Shown here: positions 1-9,280 of the stretch, one piece after another | How positions within the stretch are numbered: position 1 is the stretch's first letter | How the letters are laid out: the number at the start of each line of letters is the position of its first letter | NCBI RefSeq assembly: GCF_002252525.1 | Contig: NZ_NNRM01000012.1 | Coordinates: forward strand, 99,501-163,500 | Source of the DNA: Brucella pseudogrignonensis | GTDB lineage: Bacteria; Pseudomonadota; Alphaproteobacteria; Rhizobiales; Rhizobiaceae | Direction: 5' to 3' | Length of the DNA stretch: 64,000 nucleotides | The notes under the pieces: model-generated | The model's input: only the letters and a program-made list of their open reading frames with translations | Databases searched by the model: none | Told to the model about the DNA's origin: nothing | Translations under genes and position numbers: made by a program

Positions 1-902
1 CCAAAATGCTGCCGCAACCGGCATCAACCAGAACGCTTCCGGCGATCGATCCAAGCCGGTTTGGCGACAAGCCTGCGGATGAGGCTTTCGGTGCGTATCA
101 GCGTGGGCTTTACCTGACTGCATTCAACCTCGCAAAACCGCAGGCTGAAAAAGGCGACCCGGCATCACAAACGCTGATCGCAGAGATTTATGCGCGTGGT
201 CTCGGTGTACCTGCCGATCAGAAGCAAGCCGCTGAATGGTATGCGAAAGCAGCTGCGCAAGGCGTTAATGAAGCGCAGTTCCGTTATGCGGCCTTGCTTC
301 TTCAGGGCAAATACATTGCGAAGAATACAGCCAAGGCCACAGAGCTGATGCAGAAGGCTGCCGAAGGCGGCAATGCCATGGCGCAGTTCAATTATGGGCA
401 AATGCTGCTCATGAAAACACCGGGTAAAGCTGGTCTTGATCAGGCATTCCCGTGGTTTGAAAAAGCGGCTGATGCCAAGCTTGCCGATGGCGAATATGCG
501 ATCAGCCAGATTTACGCCAACGGCACCGACAAGATTGCACGCGACGAACCAAAAGCGCGTGAATATCTGCTGCGCGCCGCGCGCAAAGGCTATGATACAG
601 CGCAATTCGATCTTGGCCGCTGGCTGATCGAAGGGCGTGGTGGCGACCGCAATTACGAGCAGGGCTTTGGCTGGATGCAGATTGCTGCGCAACGCGGAAT
701 GGTGATGGCGCAGGCATGGCTTGCCCGCCTTTATCGCGATGGCATTGGCACGGATGGCGATCTTGTTAAGTCAGCGGCCTGGTACATCATTGCCCAGAGA
801 GCCGGTTTCCGCTCGCCGGACTTGAATGACATGATGGATGGTCTTGCAGACGACCAGCTCAAACAAGCAATCCAGACAGCAAACGACCTGCGGGTTCGAT
901 AA
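1..902 (+). CDS. SEL1-like (TPR) repeat protein, 5' end outside window
   Basis: The frame is open to the left edge, so the ATG at 6 may be internal and the N-terminus is probably missing. The visible ~298 residues form successive SEL1-type helical pairs of about 36 residues, with typical cores such as AQFRYAALLLQGKYI, AMAQFNYGQMLL, AQFDLGRWLIEGRGG and AQAWLARLYRDGIG. SEL1 repeats are protein-interaction scaffolds, and in alphaproteobacteria several act in exopolysaccharide regulation or envelope processes. Nothing here identifies a partner, so the exact role is unknown. The gene ends in two stops in a row (TAATAA) and is followed by palindromic repeats. Confidence 0.85.
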   Translation, partial: KMLPQPASTRTLPAIDPSRFGDKPADEAFGAYQRGLYLTAFNLAKPQAEKGDPASQTLIAEIYARGLGVPADQKQAAEWYAKAAAQGVNEAQFRYAALLLQGKYIAKNTAKATELMQKAAEGGNAMAQFNYGQMLLMKTPGKAGLDQAFPWFEKAADAKLADGEYAISQIYANGTDKIARDEPKAREYLLRAARKGYDTAQFDLGRWLIEGRGGDRNYEQGFGWMQIAAQRGMVMAQAWLARLYRDGIGTDGDLVKSAAWYIIAQRAGFRSPDLNDMMDGLADDQLKQAIQTANDLRVR

Positions 903-943
903 TAATAGCCTTCATCAAAGCCTATTAATGCAAGAGCACGCAC

Positions 944-1001
944 CTATAGCATAAAGTGTTAGAGCGGCCTTTGTGCGCCTTCTTGGACGCACAGCGCTCT
1001 A
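944..1001. repeat. palindromic intergenic repeat, family C (short, reverse copy)
   Basis: An AGAGCG...CGCTCT palindrome with inner arms TGCGCC/GGACGCA. It is the reverse orientation of the first half of the longer family C copies at 2123-2228 and 29342-29447, and shares the flank ATAAAGTGTTAGAGCG. Confidence 0.75.
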
Positions 1002-1040
1002 AATGTGCTGCTGTTTATTTGCGGCTTTGGCTGGTGCCTT

Positions 1041-1146
1041 ATACCAAAACTCCTTGAGTATGATTCATGGAGTTTTGGTTAAGCCCGAGTGGCGATTGAA
1101 CTTTTTTCAAGGCGTGATGCGTTAGTATCTTGAGCCGCCTTGGTAT
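1041..1146. repeat. 103-106 bp palindromic repeat, family B (Bru-RS-like)
   Basis: It begins ATACCAAAACTCC and ends CTTGGTAT, so the tips are inverted repeats, and it holds an internal hairpin around TCATGGAGTTTTGG. Near-identical copies lie at 9281-9383 and, inverted, at 58125-58245. The element ends on the first base of the stop codon of the gene at 1146-2003. Size and design match what is known of the Bru-RS repeats of Brucella; I could not align them. Confidence 0.8.
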
Positions 1147-2003
1147 TACTGGCTTTCGTAAGCCTTTTTGCTCGCATCATAAACATAGGTCGTCACATCA
1201 TCAGCGCCGAGCTCACGCGTCTCGCCCGGAGCAGAGATCGTCGTACCCGTAAAATTTACCACCAGCTTGGGCATATCCGACTTTTCATCCGGAGCAAAAG
1301 CCACCTCGCCCTGGCTCGACACACAGGGCATCACTTCGCCGTCAGAGCAGGCAGCGCCATTATCTTCACCCGCCAACAGATAGCCGACATGGGTCCATGA
1401 TTTGTTGAAGGCGAATATGTCAAAGCCACTGTAGGACGAACCGTTATCGAGACCGGCAATAGGAACGGCCAACACAATTTTCCCTGACGGCGTGCGATAT
1501 TCTGCAACCTTGCGGTTCGTATCGACTTCGTCGGGTTTCTCGTAAGAGCCCATCGAACCGATATCACGCGCAGCATGGGCAAGCGTCCATGATCCATCCA
1601 CCAGCACAAAGGTTGCTTCCGAGAGACTGACCTGAGCCTCCGGGCCGGCCTCTCCGCCCTCAGCCCCCTCTTTTTGCACGGGCGTTTCCCATGCAAAGCC
1701 GGTGAAATATTGCTTTCCTTCCAGCTCAAACTGATGACCCAGCCAATAGGTCGCCGTTACTCCTTTTCCAACATCGTAGGAATCAGAGCCGTTACCATCT
1801 ACCTTGTAGATTGCTTGCAGAACTGCCCCCGCATCAGGTGCGGCGGCGGCGGCATCATGCTGGTGAGCATTAACAGCTGGAGATGCGGCTGAAGCGATGG
1901 TTGGAACACAAACAGCTGCGATAGTCGAGAGCAGCAGGCCTGCTGCGGCTGAGTGGAAAAACTTTTGACGGATGCCGGGGATTGCCTTCGCTGCGGTTTT
2001 CAT
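1146..2003 (-). CDS. secreted protein of unknown function
   Basis: 285 residues from the ATG at 2003, which has a GGAGAGAG ribosome site seven bases upstream. An in-frame extension upstream to 2168 crosses a repeat and has no good start. Residues 1-39 look like a Sec signal peptide: KAIPGIRQK, a hydrophobic stretch, then ASA. After it comes an Ala/His-rich linker (HQHDAAAAAPDAG) and a soluble domain rich in aromatic residues and beta-prone segments. One Cys pair (ACSDGEVMPC) could form a disulfide in the periplasm. I do not recognise the family. The stop codon abuts repeat B. Confidence 0.8.
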   Translation of the reverse strand: MKTAAKAIPGIRQKFFHSAAAGLLLSTIAAVCVPTIASAASPAVNAHQHDAAAAAPDAGAVLQAIYKVDGNGSDSYDVGKGVTATYWLGHQFELEGKQYFTGFAWETPVQKEGAEGGEAGPEAQVSLSEATFVLVDGSWTLAHAARDIGSMGSYEKPDEVDTNRKVAEYRTPSGKIVLAVPIAGLDNGSSYSGFDIFAFNKSWTHVGYLLAGEDNGAACSDGEVMPCVSSQGEVAFAPDEKSDMPKLVVNFTGTTISAPGETRELGADDVTTYVYDASKKAYESQ

Positions 2004-2122
2004 AACTCTCTCCAGAAATTCTTGAGCATTATCGAACCGGAAGAAAACACGGAGCGATAAGATTGCGCCTCGGGTATAAAGTGGTGAACATACTCGAATG
2101 AGAGGTCTCACACAGAAAATCC

Positions 2123-2228
2123 TAGAGCGTCCTGCGCCCTTTTCGGCGCACAAAGATCGCTCTAACACTCTATACGTTCAGCATAATTCTACCTTAAACG
2201 AATTCAAGCTTGAGGAATTGTGCTGTAG
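2123..2228. repeat. palindromic intergenic repeat, family C (full copy)
   Basis: 106 bp in two hairpins: TAGAGCG...CGCTCTA with inner GCGCC/GGCGC, then CAGCATAATT...AATTGTGCTG with inner CTTAAACGAATTC/CAAGCTTGAG. The copy at 29342-29447 has the same length and order. Confidence 0.8.
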
Positions 2229-2556
2229 TCGGACATAGGGCAGATTTTTGTGTCAGACCACAAGAAATTGCGATTAAGCTGAGCTGGCTCTGCAAAGCTG
2301 TTTCCGATGTTCCGCATCTTCAGACAGAAAAATTTATGCCTGAGATGATGCCTTACACGCCAAATTTCGCATTCAATGATACCGAGAATGAGCTCTCAGG
2401 CTTGCACAAAGCGCCATTTTATGGTCTTGGAAACCCGATTATCGTGGTTCGAGTTAAAAGATGGACGCAATCCCCCAATTTAACGTGGGCGATTGCCTTT
2501 CTGTCGTGATGCGCCGGGCCGCAACAGTTTTCACTTTTTATTCCCGGATTAAGCTC
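2229..2556. other. gene-free stretch upstream of efp
   Basis: This 328 bp between repeat C and efp presumably carries the efp promoter. I see no convincing open frame, RNA or strong promoter match in it. The frames that cross it lack a ribosome site and have non-native codon use. Confidence 0.5.
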
Positions 2557-3117
2557 ATGAAGATCAATGGTAACGAAATCCGCCCAGGCAATGTCATCGA
2601 GCATGATGGCGGTCTGTGGGCTGCGGTTAAGACCAATGCGGTCAAGCCAGGTAAAGGCGGCGCCTACAATCAGGTCGAACTGAAGAACCTCATCACCGGC
2701 ACCAAGCTCAACGAACGTTTCCGCGCTGCAGAAACCGTTGAACGCGTTCGTCTGGAGCAGAAGGACTTCTCGTTCCTCTACGAACAGGGTGAAGCTCTGG
2801 TATTCATGGATACAGAATCCTACGAACAGCTCGAACTGCTCAAGGATTTCGTTGGCGACCGCGCAGCCTTCCTTCAGGATGGCATGATGGTAACGGTCGA
2901 ACTTTACGAAGAAAAGCCAATCGGCATCCGTCTTCCAGAACAGGTTACGCTTGCAATCGTTGAAGCTGACCCGGTCGTCAAGGGCCAGACCGCTGCTTCT
3001 TCCTACAAGCCAGCGATCCTCGAAAACGGCATCCGCATCCTCGTTCCACCATTCATTGAATCGGGTGAACGCGTGATCGTTGACACCAGCGAACTGACTT
3101 ACATCAGCCGCGCATAA
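2557..3117 (+). CDS. efp: translation elongation factor P
   Basis: 186 residues, the normal EF-P length, starting at [12 protein letters not shown]. An upstream in-frame ATG at 2461 adds a 32-residue tail with no family support. EF-P binds between the P and E sites and rescues ribosomes stalled on polyproline. The N-terminal KOW-like domain carries the loop PGKGGA with Lys33, the position modified in E. coli (Lys34); the two OB-fold domains follow. The modification enzymes epmA and epmB are not in the window. It appears monocistronic, with the phosphatase gene 211 bp downstream. Confidence 0.97.
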   Translation: MKINGNEIRPGNVIEHDGGLWAAVKTNAVKPGKGGAYNQVELKNLITGTKLNERFRAAETVERVRLEQKDFSFLYEQGEALVFMDTESYEQLELLKDFVGDRAAFLQDGMMVTVELYEEKPIGIRLPEQVTLAIVEADPVVKGQTAASSYKPAILENGIRILVPPFIESGERVIVDTSELTYISRA

Positions 3118-3224
3118 TCCACTTATCCAAAATTCAGCGGCGCCTGCTTGTCTGGCGCCGCAGTCCGGCCTCTCCATGAGACCGTGACAGTTCTTTCTCA
3201 GATTGCTCAGTTTTGAGTGCCATT

Positions 3225-3245
3225 CGATCTGATCCGATCAGATCG
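3225..3245. repeat. 21-bp near-perfect palindrome between efp and the phosphatase gene
   Basis: CGATCTGATC and GATCAGATCG are perfect 10-base arms around one C. It could be an operator or a stem-loop. The half CTGATCCGAT also occurs in the 30-bp palindrome at 24917-24946. Confidence 0.6.
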
Positions 3246-3264
3246 GCGCTCTCAGGTTTATAAA

Positions 3265-3312
3265 CGCGCATCTTTTTTCGAAAACCGGCTCACAGGTTTC
3301 GGGATGCGCTTC
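3265..3312. repeat. RIME-like palindromic repeat, family D
   Basis: Arms GCGCATC/GATGCGC and CGAAAACC/GGTTTCGG enclose a short loop. It is related to the element at 62813-62862 and to the short palindromes widespread in rhizobia. It ends 16 bases before the start codon at 3329, so it would be part of the mRNA leader. Confidence 0.6.
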
Positions 3313-3328
3313 TAAAAAGGATGATCAG

Positions 3329-4120
3329 ATGGCGCGTTCAGCCCTTCTCAATGTAATGGTTCAGGCTGCTATGAAGGCCGGACGTGGCCTTGCGCGCGAT
3401 TTCGGCGAAGTGCAGAACCTTCAGGTCTCTCTCAAAGGTCCAGGCGATTACGTCAGCCAGGCCGACCGCAAAGCGGAAAAAGTCATCTACACCGAACTGA
3501 GCCGCGCCCGCCCGGATTTTGGCTTCCTGATGGAAGAATCGGGTGAGGTTGAATCCAAGGATGGACAGCATCGCTGGCTGGTCGATCCACTGGATGGCAC
3601 CACCAACTTCCTCCACGGTATTCCAATTTTTGCAGTCTCCATCGCTCTTGAGCGTCAGGGGCAGATCGTTGCTGGCGTTATCTACAATCCGGCAATGGAC
3701 GAACTTTATACCGCTGAACGTGGCGGTGGCGCATTCCTCAACGATCGCCGTCTGCGCGTCGCAGCCCGTAACAAACTCGTCGATTGCGTTATCGGCACCG
3801 GCATCCCGCATCTGGGTCGCCCCGGCCACGGCCATTACCTCGTCGAACTGCGCAACGTCATGGGTGAAACCGCTGGTATTCGCCGTATGGGTGCGGTTGC
3901 TCTCGATCTCGCGTATGTTGCTGCTGGTCGTCTCGACGGCTTCTGGGAAGACGGTATGCACCCTTGGGATCTCGGCGCAGGCATGTTGATGATCCGCGAA
4001 GCCGGTGGCTTTGTATCCGACAAAAAGGGCGGCCAGGACATTTTCGGCACCAAGACCATCGTTGCTGGCAATGAAATCATTCAGAAGGCATTGCTCAAGA
4101 CGGTCAACAAGCCGATTTAA
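3329..4120 (+). CDS. suhB: inositol monophosphatase family protein (SuhB-like)
   Basis: 263 residues, typical for the family of Mg-dependent, lithium-sensitive phosphatases. Metal-site motifs are visible: EESGE near residue 70, DPLDGTTNF near 86-94 and WDLGAGMLMIREAGG near 213-227. The family includes inositol-1-phosphatases, FBPase-like enzymes and SuhB, which in E. coli also acts in rRNA antitermination; the true substrate cannot be read here. AAAAAGGA precedes the ATG at 3329. A bidirectional hairpin follows at 4184. Confidence 0.9.
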   Translation: MARSALLNVMVQAAMKAGRGLARDFGEVQNLQVSLKGPGDYVSQADRKAEKVIYTELSRARPDFGFLMEESGEVESKDGQHRWLVDPLDGTTNFLHGIPIFAVSIALERQGQIVAGVIYNPAMDELYTAERGGGAFLNDRRLRVAARNKLVDCVIGTGIPHLGRPGHGHYLVELRNVMGETAGIRRMGAVALDLAYVAAGRLDGFWEDGMHPWDLGAGMLMIREAGGFVSDKKGGQDIFGTKTIVAGNEIIQKALLKTVNKPI

Positions 4121-4183
4121 GAAGCTTCGTAACGCTGTTGATCCGGTTTTATTTGCATCTGGGTCAACTTTTGAAGAATCGAC

Positions 4184-4217
4184 GAGAAGGCCGATCCAAT
4201 GATGGACCGGCCTTCTC
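4184..4217. terminator. bidirectional hairpin terminator
   Basis: Arms GAGAAGGCC / GGCCTTCTC around GATCCAATGATGGACC, followed by an AT-rich run. It lies between the convergent phosphatase gene and the small reverse-strand peptide gene and could serve both. Confidence 0.7.
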
Positions 4218-4251
4218 TATTTAATTTAAAGCTTTAGTATCAATAAAGCGA

Positions 4252-4317
4252 TTACCATTGACCGAGAAATTTACCGACAGCCTCAAGTATATTTCCAAGA
4301 ATATTCCACCAATGCAT
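4252..4317 (-). CDS. small amphipathic peptide, 21 residues (novel candidate)
   Basis: A 21-codon frame on the minus strand, ATG at 4317 and TAA at 4252. A strong ribosome site (GAGGGGA) sits six to seven bases before the ATG. The peptide reads MHWWNILGNIL then EAVGKFLGQW. Trp, Ile, Leu, Val and Phe recur every three to four positions, so a helix would have one hydrophobic face and a polar face carrying Glu12 and Lys16. Size and pattern recall phenol-soluble-modulin-like or short type I toxin peptides, but I recognise no homolog. It is followed by the 4184 hairpin and preceded by a long AT-rich promoter-like region. Function unknown. Confidence 0.55.
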   Translation of the reverse strand: MHWWNILGNILEAVGKFLGQW

Positions 4318-4614
4318 GGCAGTCCCCTCAAATAAAGTTGAATTTACAATTTAAAATTATCAAATTTCTGAAATATAAAAATAACAATATTTAAAATAAT
4401 TCATATTAACAATTATAAACAATAAAATCAGCCGATCCTAAAATAGGATATGGCAGCGCGAACAAATAATACCGCTCATTTACGAGTTTATGCTCTGTCG
4501 CAGTTCAGGCAATAATCTTCATAAAGCTGTGCAATTTTCTCGTTTCAGGTGATTCCGCTTCGCTAACGAATGAAGTAGGATTCTGTCCGAACACCCGACC
4601 ATGGAGCAGGACGC
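4318..4614. other. AT-rich intergenic region with a small inverted repeat
   Basis: This gap is strikingly AT-rich (roughly 4325-4435) compared with its GC-rich surroundings. ATCCTA-AAA-TAGGAT at 4435-4449 is an inverted repeat that could bind a regulator. The stretch must hold the promoters of both the small peptide gene (minus) and the membrane pair (plus). Confidence 0.5.
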
Positions 4615-5658
4615 ATGAGCGATTTGAGACTTTCACGGGAACGCCTTGACGATGCACGGGACTATGATCCTTACCGCCTGAGCAGCCCGAGAATTGTCAT
4701 TCTCTCCATGGTAATCTTTCTCATCATCGTCGCATTCCTAGCGGCAGTCCTGATGCGGCAGATCCATACATTCTTCGTCACCAATCCGGGTCTTAACGGC
4801 CTGATCTTCGGTGTGCTGCTCGTCGGCATCCTGCTTGCCTTCGGGCAGGTGCTGCGGCTGCTCCCGGAAATCCGCTGGGTCAATTCGTTCCGCGATGGCG
4901 AACGCGACGGTACCACCCGCCCGCCCGTGCTCCTTGCACCCATGCGAGCCTTGATCGGTCGCAGACAGTCGATGGCACTAACAACCACATCGACCCGATC
5001 CATTCTCGATTCGATTGCCACGCGCCTTGATGAAAGCCGCGATATTTCGCGCTATCTCATCGGCCTTCTGGTCTTTCTCGGCCTGCTTGGCACCTTCTGG
5101 GGCTTGCTTGAAACGGTTGGCTCCATCGGACAGACCATCCAGTCGCTCGATCCAAGCTCGGGCAGCACAACAGATGTGCTCGATTCGCTCAAAGCAGGGC
5201 TTCAGGCACCGCTTTCGGGCATGGGCACGGCCTTCTCCTCCTCGCTGTTTGGTCTTTCGGGATCGCTGATTCTCGGCTTCCTCGATCTTCAGGCTGGCCG
5301 CGCGCAAAACCGCTTCTATACCGAGCTTGAAAACTGGCTTTCCTCGGTCACAGACCTCGGCTCCGATCTTAGCACCGACGAAAGTCTCAATGGCGTTCGC
5401 AACCTCGCTGAGCGCGTACAGAACCTGCAAGGCGGTGACGCATCGAGCCAGCGCACATCAGCTGCTCTCGCCAACCTCGCCGAAGGCATTCAGGGGCTGG
5501 TTAAGAGTATGCGCAGCGAACAGCAGATGATGCGCGACTGGGTCGAGAAACAGGCAGATGAGCAAAAAGCCATCCGCGAAACGCTCGACCGTCTGAACAA
5601 GGCGATTGGCGCAAAATCCTCTGGCGAACGTCCGAACGACCGCACACGGTCGGAGTAA
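4615..5658 (+). CDS. MotA/TolQ/ExbB-like inner-membrane protein
   Basis: 347 residues with hydrophobic segments near 27-47, 60-80, 142-162 and 200-225, the arrangement of proton-channel subunits of the MotA/TolQ/ExbB superfamily. The C-terminal ~80 residues form a charged, probably coiled-coil tail in the cytoplasm. Its stop is followed after five bases by an OmpA/MotB-domain gene, so the two should form a stator-like pair linking proton flow to a peptidoglycan-bound partner. No flagellar or ton genes are nearby, so I infer an envelope function rather than motility. Confidence 0.8.
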   Translation: MSDLRLSRERLDDARDYDPYRLSSPRIVILSMVIFLIIVAFLAAVLMRQIHTFFVTNPGLNGLIFGVLLVGILLAFGQVLRLLPEIRWVNSFRDGERDGTTRPPVLLAPMRALIGRRQSMALTTTSTRSILDSIATRLDESRDISRYLIGLLVFLGLLGTFWGLLETVGSIGQTIQSLDPSSGSTTDVLDSLKAGLQAPLSGMGTAFSSSLFGLSGSLILGFLDLQAGRAQNRFYTELENWLSSVTDLGSDLSTDESLNGVRNLAERVQNLQGGDASSQRTSAALANLAEGIQGLVKSMRSEQQMMRDWVEKQADEQKAIRETLDRLNKAIGAKSSGERPNDRTRSE

Positions 5659-5663
5659 GCACA

Positions 5664-6695
5664 ATGGTTCTAGCCCGCAACCGCCGCCCGCAGCGTCATG
5701 TCGATTACTGGCCCGGCTTCGTCGATGCACTGACGACACTGCTGCTCGCCATCATGTTTCTGCTCACAGTCTTCGTGCTGGGGCAGTTTCTGCTGAGCCG
5801 CGATGTCGACACCAAAGACAGCGCTCTGGCACGTCTCAACAGCCAGATACAGGAACTCACACAGCTTCTATCGCTTGAGAAAAGCAATTCGCAGGACATG
5901 CAGGACACGATTGCCAATCTGCAAGCCTCGTTGTCAGGAGCGGAGAGCGAACGCTCGCGCTTGCAAGCCCTTCTCAATGAAGGCAGCGGCGCGGGTGCTG
6001 CCGCCGAAAAACGCGCAGGTGAACTGAGCCAGAGCCTTGATGCCGAAAAGCAGGTCAGTGCGCAGGCGCTCTCGCAGGTCGAATTGCTGAACCAGCAGAT
6101 TTCAGCGCTGCGCCGCCAGATTGCAGCCCTTGAAGATGCGCTCAATGCCTCCGAATCGCGTGATCGCGAATCGAATGCCAAGATCGCTGACCTCGGTCGT
6201 CGTCTTAATGTGGCGCTCGCACAGCGGGTGCAGGAACTCAACCGCTACCGTTCCGACTTCTTTGGCCGCCTGCGTGCAATCCTGTCCGACAAGGAAAATA
6301 TCCGCATTGTCGGCGACCGTTTCGTGTTCCAGTCGGAAGTGCTTTTCCCAACGGGCTCTTCCGATCTCAATCCTGCCGGTCAGGAAGAGATGAAGAAGCT
6401 CGCTGATGCGGTCATCACGCTCAACCAGGAAATTCCGGATGACATCAACTGGGTTCTGCGGGTGGATGGACATACCGACAATGTGCCGCTGGCAGGCACG
6501 GGTCGCTTCCGCGACAACTGGGAGCTTTCGTCAGCACGCGCAACGGCAGTGGTCAAATATCTAATCGCCAATGGCGTACCAGCCAACCGTTTGGTTGCAG
6601 CAGGTTTTGGCGAGTATCAGCCGCTCGATAGTTCCGATGCACCCGATGCCCGCGCAAGAAATCGCCGCATCGAGCTGAAGCTGACAGAGAGATAA
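5664..6695 (+). CDS. OmpA/MotB-domain peptidoglycan-binding membrane protein
   Basis: 343 residues. One N-terminal membrane helix (about 18-45, LTTLLLAIMFLLTVFVLGQF) is followed by a long coiled coil (about 50-190) and a C-terminal OmpA-like domain with HTDNVPL, NWELSSARATAV and GFGEYQPL, which bind peptidoglycan. This single-helix, coiled-coil, OmpA layout is MotB-like. It starts five bases after the MotA/ExbB-like gene, so co-translation is likely. A family A repeat lies just downstream. Confidence 0.85.
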   Translation: MVLARNRRPQRHVDYWPGFVDALTTLLLAIMFLLTVFVLGQFLLSRDVDTKDSALARLNSQIQELTQLLSLEKSNSQDMQDTIANLQASLSGAESERSRLQALLNEGSGAGAAAEKRAGELSQSLDAEKQVSAQALSQVELLNQQISALRRQIAALEDALNASESRDRESNAKIADLGRRLNVALAQRVQELNRYRSDFFGRLRAILSDKENIRIVGDRFVFQSEVLFPTGSSDLNPAGQEEMKKLADAVITLNQEIPDDINWVLRVDGHTDNVPLAGTGRFRDNWELSSARATAVVKYLIANGVPANRLVAAGFGEYQPLDSSDAPDARARNRRIELKLTER

Positions 6696-6705
6696 ACTAA
6701 AATTA

Positions 6706-6812
6706 TAGCATTTCCGAGCCAAAAGTGCGAAGCGATTTTGCGTCAGATAATGCGTAAAAACAAGCAGTTACAGCGGTTCCAACGATTCTTTCTTAACTGG
6801 AACCGCTGTAAG
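6706..6812. repeat. palindromic intergenic repeat, family A
   Basis: AGCATTTCC...AAAAGTGCGAAGCG...AATGCGTAAAAAC, then a hairpin with perfect arms TACAGCGGTTCCA / TGGAACCGCTGTA. Further copies lie at 9172, 11786, 24807, 31521 and 61609, with shorter ones at 33247 and 53822. It sits between two convergent genes, so the hairpin could also stop transcription. Confidence 0.8.
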
Positions 6813-6832
6813 GGGCCCATGAGCCCCCATTT

Positions 6833-8680
6833 TTATTTACCGAAAACGCCTGCGCCTGCTTCAAATTGCAGCTTGGCGAGGCGGGCATAAATGCCGCCCT
6901 TCTCAACCAGCGTCTGATGCGTACCCTCTTCAACAATCTGGCCTTTGTCCAGAACCAGAATGCGGTCGGCTTTCAGAACCGTTGCCAAGCGATGCGCCAC
7001 AACGAGCGTTGTGCGATTATCCATGAGGCTATCAAGCGCTTTCTGCACCAGCATTTCACTTTCTGCATCAAGCGCCGAGGTGGCTTCATCCAGCAGCAGA
7101 ACGGGTGCCGCACGCAGGATCGCACGCGCAATGGCAATGCGCTGGCGCTGACCGCCTGAAAGCGTAACGCCGCGTTCGCCGACTTCCGTGTTATAGCCCT
7201 TGTCCAGCGCCATAATGAAGTCATGTGCGAGGGCTGCCCTTGCTGCGGCCTCTATTTCAGCATCGCTTGCACCGGGTTTACCGAAGCCGATATTCTCGCG
7301 AATGCTGGTGGCAAAGATCGCAACATCCTGCGGCACTACGGCAATGCGTTCACGCACCTTGGCAGGGTCGGCTTCAGGCAAGGCCACACCATCCATCAGC
7401 ACACGACCGGATTGCGGATCGTAATAGCGCATCACCAGCGAGAAAATCGTGGTTTTGCCGGCACCGGACGGGCCGACAATCGCAACCGTCTCACCGGGCT
7501 TTACAGTGAAGCTGACACCATTCAGCGACGGCGCGTCCGGACGCGTTGGATAAGAGAAATGCACCCCATCGAAGCTGATCTCGCCACGCGGCGGTTGTGG
7601 CAAAGCAACAGGGTTTGCAGGGGCGGAAATGCCAGGATTTTCATCGAGAATTTCTGCAAGCCGTTCGGTGGCACCCGCGGCCTGCGCAAGTTCACCGCCC
7701 ACTTCCGAAAGCGCGCCAAAAGCGCTGGCTGCAAAGACTGCATAAAGAACGAACTGGCCCAGCGTTCCTGCTGTCATTGTGCCGGAAAGCACATCACGAG
7801 AGCCGAACCAGAGCACGGCAACCACGCTGGAGAAGATCAGGAAAATCGCAAAGCCTGTCAGAATGGCGCGTGCTTTGATGGAGGAACGTGCCGCCTGATA
7901 GGCCTTCTCGACGGCATTGGCAAAACGCCCCACCACCATATTTTCGTTGGTGAAGGCCTGCAGCGTGCGCATCGCCCCGATCTGCTCACTGGCATAGGCA
8001 TTGGCATGTGCCAGCATATCCTGCGTCATGCGTGAGCGACGACGCACAGAACGACCAAAAGCGATCAACGGAATCACGATCAGCGGAATAGCCGCAATCA
8101 CAAGTGCGGAAAGCTTGGGGCTAGTGACAACCATCATGATGAGCGCGCCGATACCCAGAATCACATTGCGCAGCGCTACAGAGGCCGTAGCCCCTACAAC
8201 CGACTTGATCTGCGTGGTATCGACCGAAAGACGCGAGACGATCTCGCCCGACTGCGACCGATCAAAGAATTCCGGCGACAGGCTGGTCACATGGGAAAAG
8301 ACAGCATTGCGCAGATCTGCCACCACGCGCTCGCCCAGCGATATGACGAAGAAATAGCGCAGTCCCGATGCGAGCGCCAGAACCAGCGCCAGCGCCACCA
8401 GCATACCGAAATAGTTATTGACGAAGACCGCATTGGCGCCGGTGAAGCCATGATCGATCATACGGCGTACGGCAACCGGGACAGCAAGAGTCGTCACAGC
8501 AGCAAGAACCAGCGAGAACAGCGCTCCAATAACCAGAGGCTTGTAGCGCGAGAGGAAAGGAAGCATCCGCCTCAGTGGCTTCAATGAACGGCGCTTACGC
8601 CCTTCCTTAGCACCCTCCCCAGCCCCCTCTTGGGCATTCAATTCTGGATTCATGCGAATTTGACTGTCTCTGCTGGCCAT
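6833..8680 (-). CDS. ABC-type exporter, fused membrane and ATPase domains (MsbA-like)
   Basis: 615 residues from the ATG at 8680; a later ATG at 8653 is an alternative, and neither has a perfect ribosome site. After a charged N-terminal tail come about six membrane helices, then an ATPase with Walker [10 protein letters not shown], signature LSGGQRQR, Walker [13 protein letters not shown] and the H-loop VVAHRLAT. This half-transporter would dimerise and export lipids, drugs or peptides; the substrate cannot be told. It is divergent from rpmE with 169 bp between start codons. Confidence 0.9.
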   Translation of the reverse strand: MASRDSQIRMNPELNAQEGAGEGAKEGRKRRSLKPLRRMLPFLSRYKPLVIGALFSLVLAAVTTLAVPVAVRRMIDHGFTGANAVFVNNYFGMLVALALVLALASGLRYFFVISLGERVVADLRNAVFSHVTSLSPEFFDRSQSGEIVSRLSVDTTQIKSVVGATASVALRNVILGIGALIMMVVTSPKLSALVIAAIPLIVIPLIAFGRSVRRRSRMTQDMLAHANAYASEQIGAMRTLQAFTNENMVVGRFANAVEKAYQAARSSIKARAILTGFAIFLIFSSVVAVLWFGSRDVLSGTMTAGTLGQFVLYAVFAASAFGALSEVGGELAQAAGATERLAEILDENPGISAPANPVALPQPPRGEISFDGVHFSYPTRPDAPSLNGVSFTVKPGETVAIVGPSGAGKTTIFSLVMRYYDPQSGRVLMDGVALPEADPAKVRERIAVVPQDVAIFATSIRENIGFGKPGASDAEIEAAARAALAHDFIMALDKGYNTEVGERGVTLSGGQRQRIAIARAILRAAPVLLLDEATSALDAESEMLVQKALDSLMDNRTTLVVAHRLATVLKADRILVLDKGQIVEEGTHQTLVEKGGIYARLAKLQFEAGAGVFGK

Positions 8681-8849
8681 TCTTGAGATTGCGCCCTTGT
8701 TATTAGCGTGCGCCTGATGTATAGGCTCGCCAACCCTTTTGGAAGCCGTTGCCGTCGGTAACGGGTCTTCATATCTGCCATTGGGCGAAAGTGCCGCAGT
8801 TTTAAACAAGAAACTGGGATTTTCACCCCAGACTTTCAGGATTGAGAAG

Positions 8850-9071
8850 ATGAAAGCCAGCATCCATCCCGACTACCACACCATCAAGGTCGTGATGACC
8901 GATGGCACTGAATACATGACCCGCTCGACCTGGGGCAAGGAAGGCGATACGATGAACCTCGATATCGATCCTACCACGCACCCAGCTTGGACCGGTGGTT
9001 CGCAGACCCTGCTCGATCGCGGCGGTCGCGTAACGAAGTTCAAGAACCGTTTCGGCAATCTCGGTATCTAA
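8850..9071 (+). CDS. rpmE: 50S ribosomal protein L31
   Basis: 73 residues starting [19 protein letters not shown]; the longer frame from 8739 has no family support. L31 sits at the central protuberance and the intersubunit bridge. There is no cysteine, so this is the zinc-independent form. A strong rho-independent terminator follows within 25 bases. Confidence 0.96.
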   Translation: MKASIHPDYHTIKVVMTDGTEYMTRSTWGKEGDTMNLDIDPTTHPAWTGGSQTLLDRGGRVTKFKNRFGNLGI

Positions 9072-9093
9072 TACTGACATTGATGAACTTACG

Positions 9094-9122
9094 AAAAACC
9101 TCGCTTCGGCGGGGTTTTTTGT
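9094..9122 (+). terminator. rho-independent terminator of rpmE
   Basis: AACCTCGC-TTCG-GCGGGGTT followed by TTTT: a GC-rich stem with a UUCG tetraloop. Confidence 0.92.
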
Positions 9123-9171
9123 TGCCTGCCTCTCTGCGCAAAAGGGCGCTATAATCGCGCTCTGCAGCCTG

Positions 9172-9280
9172 CTTCCCAAAAATGGAAACCAATTTTGGGC
9201 AACGACATGCGTAAAAAACAGATAGAGCGGCTCCAACGATTCGGTCTTAACTGGAACCGCTCTAAATGCGAAATGCTCTA
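9172..9280. repeat. palindromic intergenic repeat, family A
   Basis: Ends with the hairpin AGAGCGGCTCCAACG / CTGGAACCGCTCT. Family B begins at the very next base, so two repeat families are joined head to tail here. Confidence 0.75.

Noticed and set aside
2210-2509. 99-codon frame upstream of efp
   Set aside because: Starts inside repeat C, lacks a ribosome site and resembles no protein.
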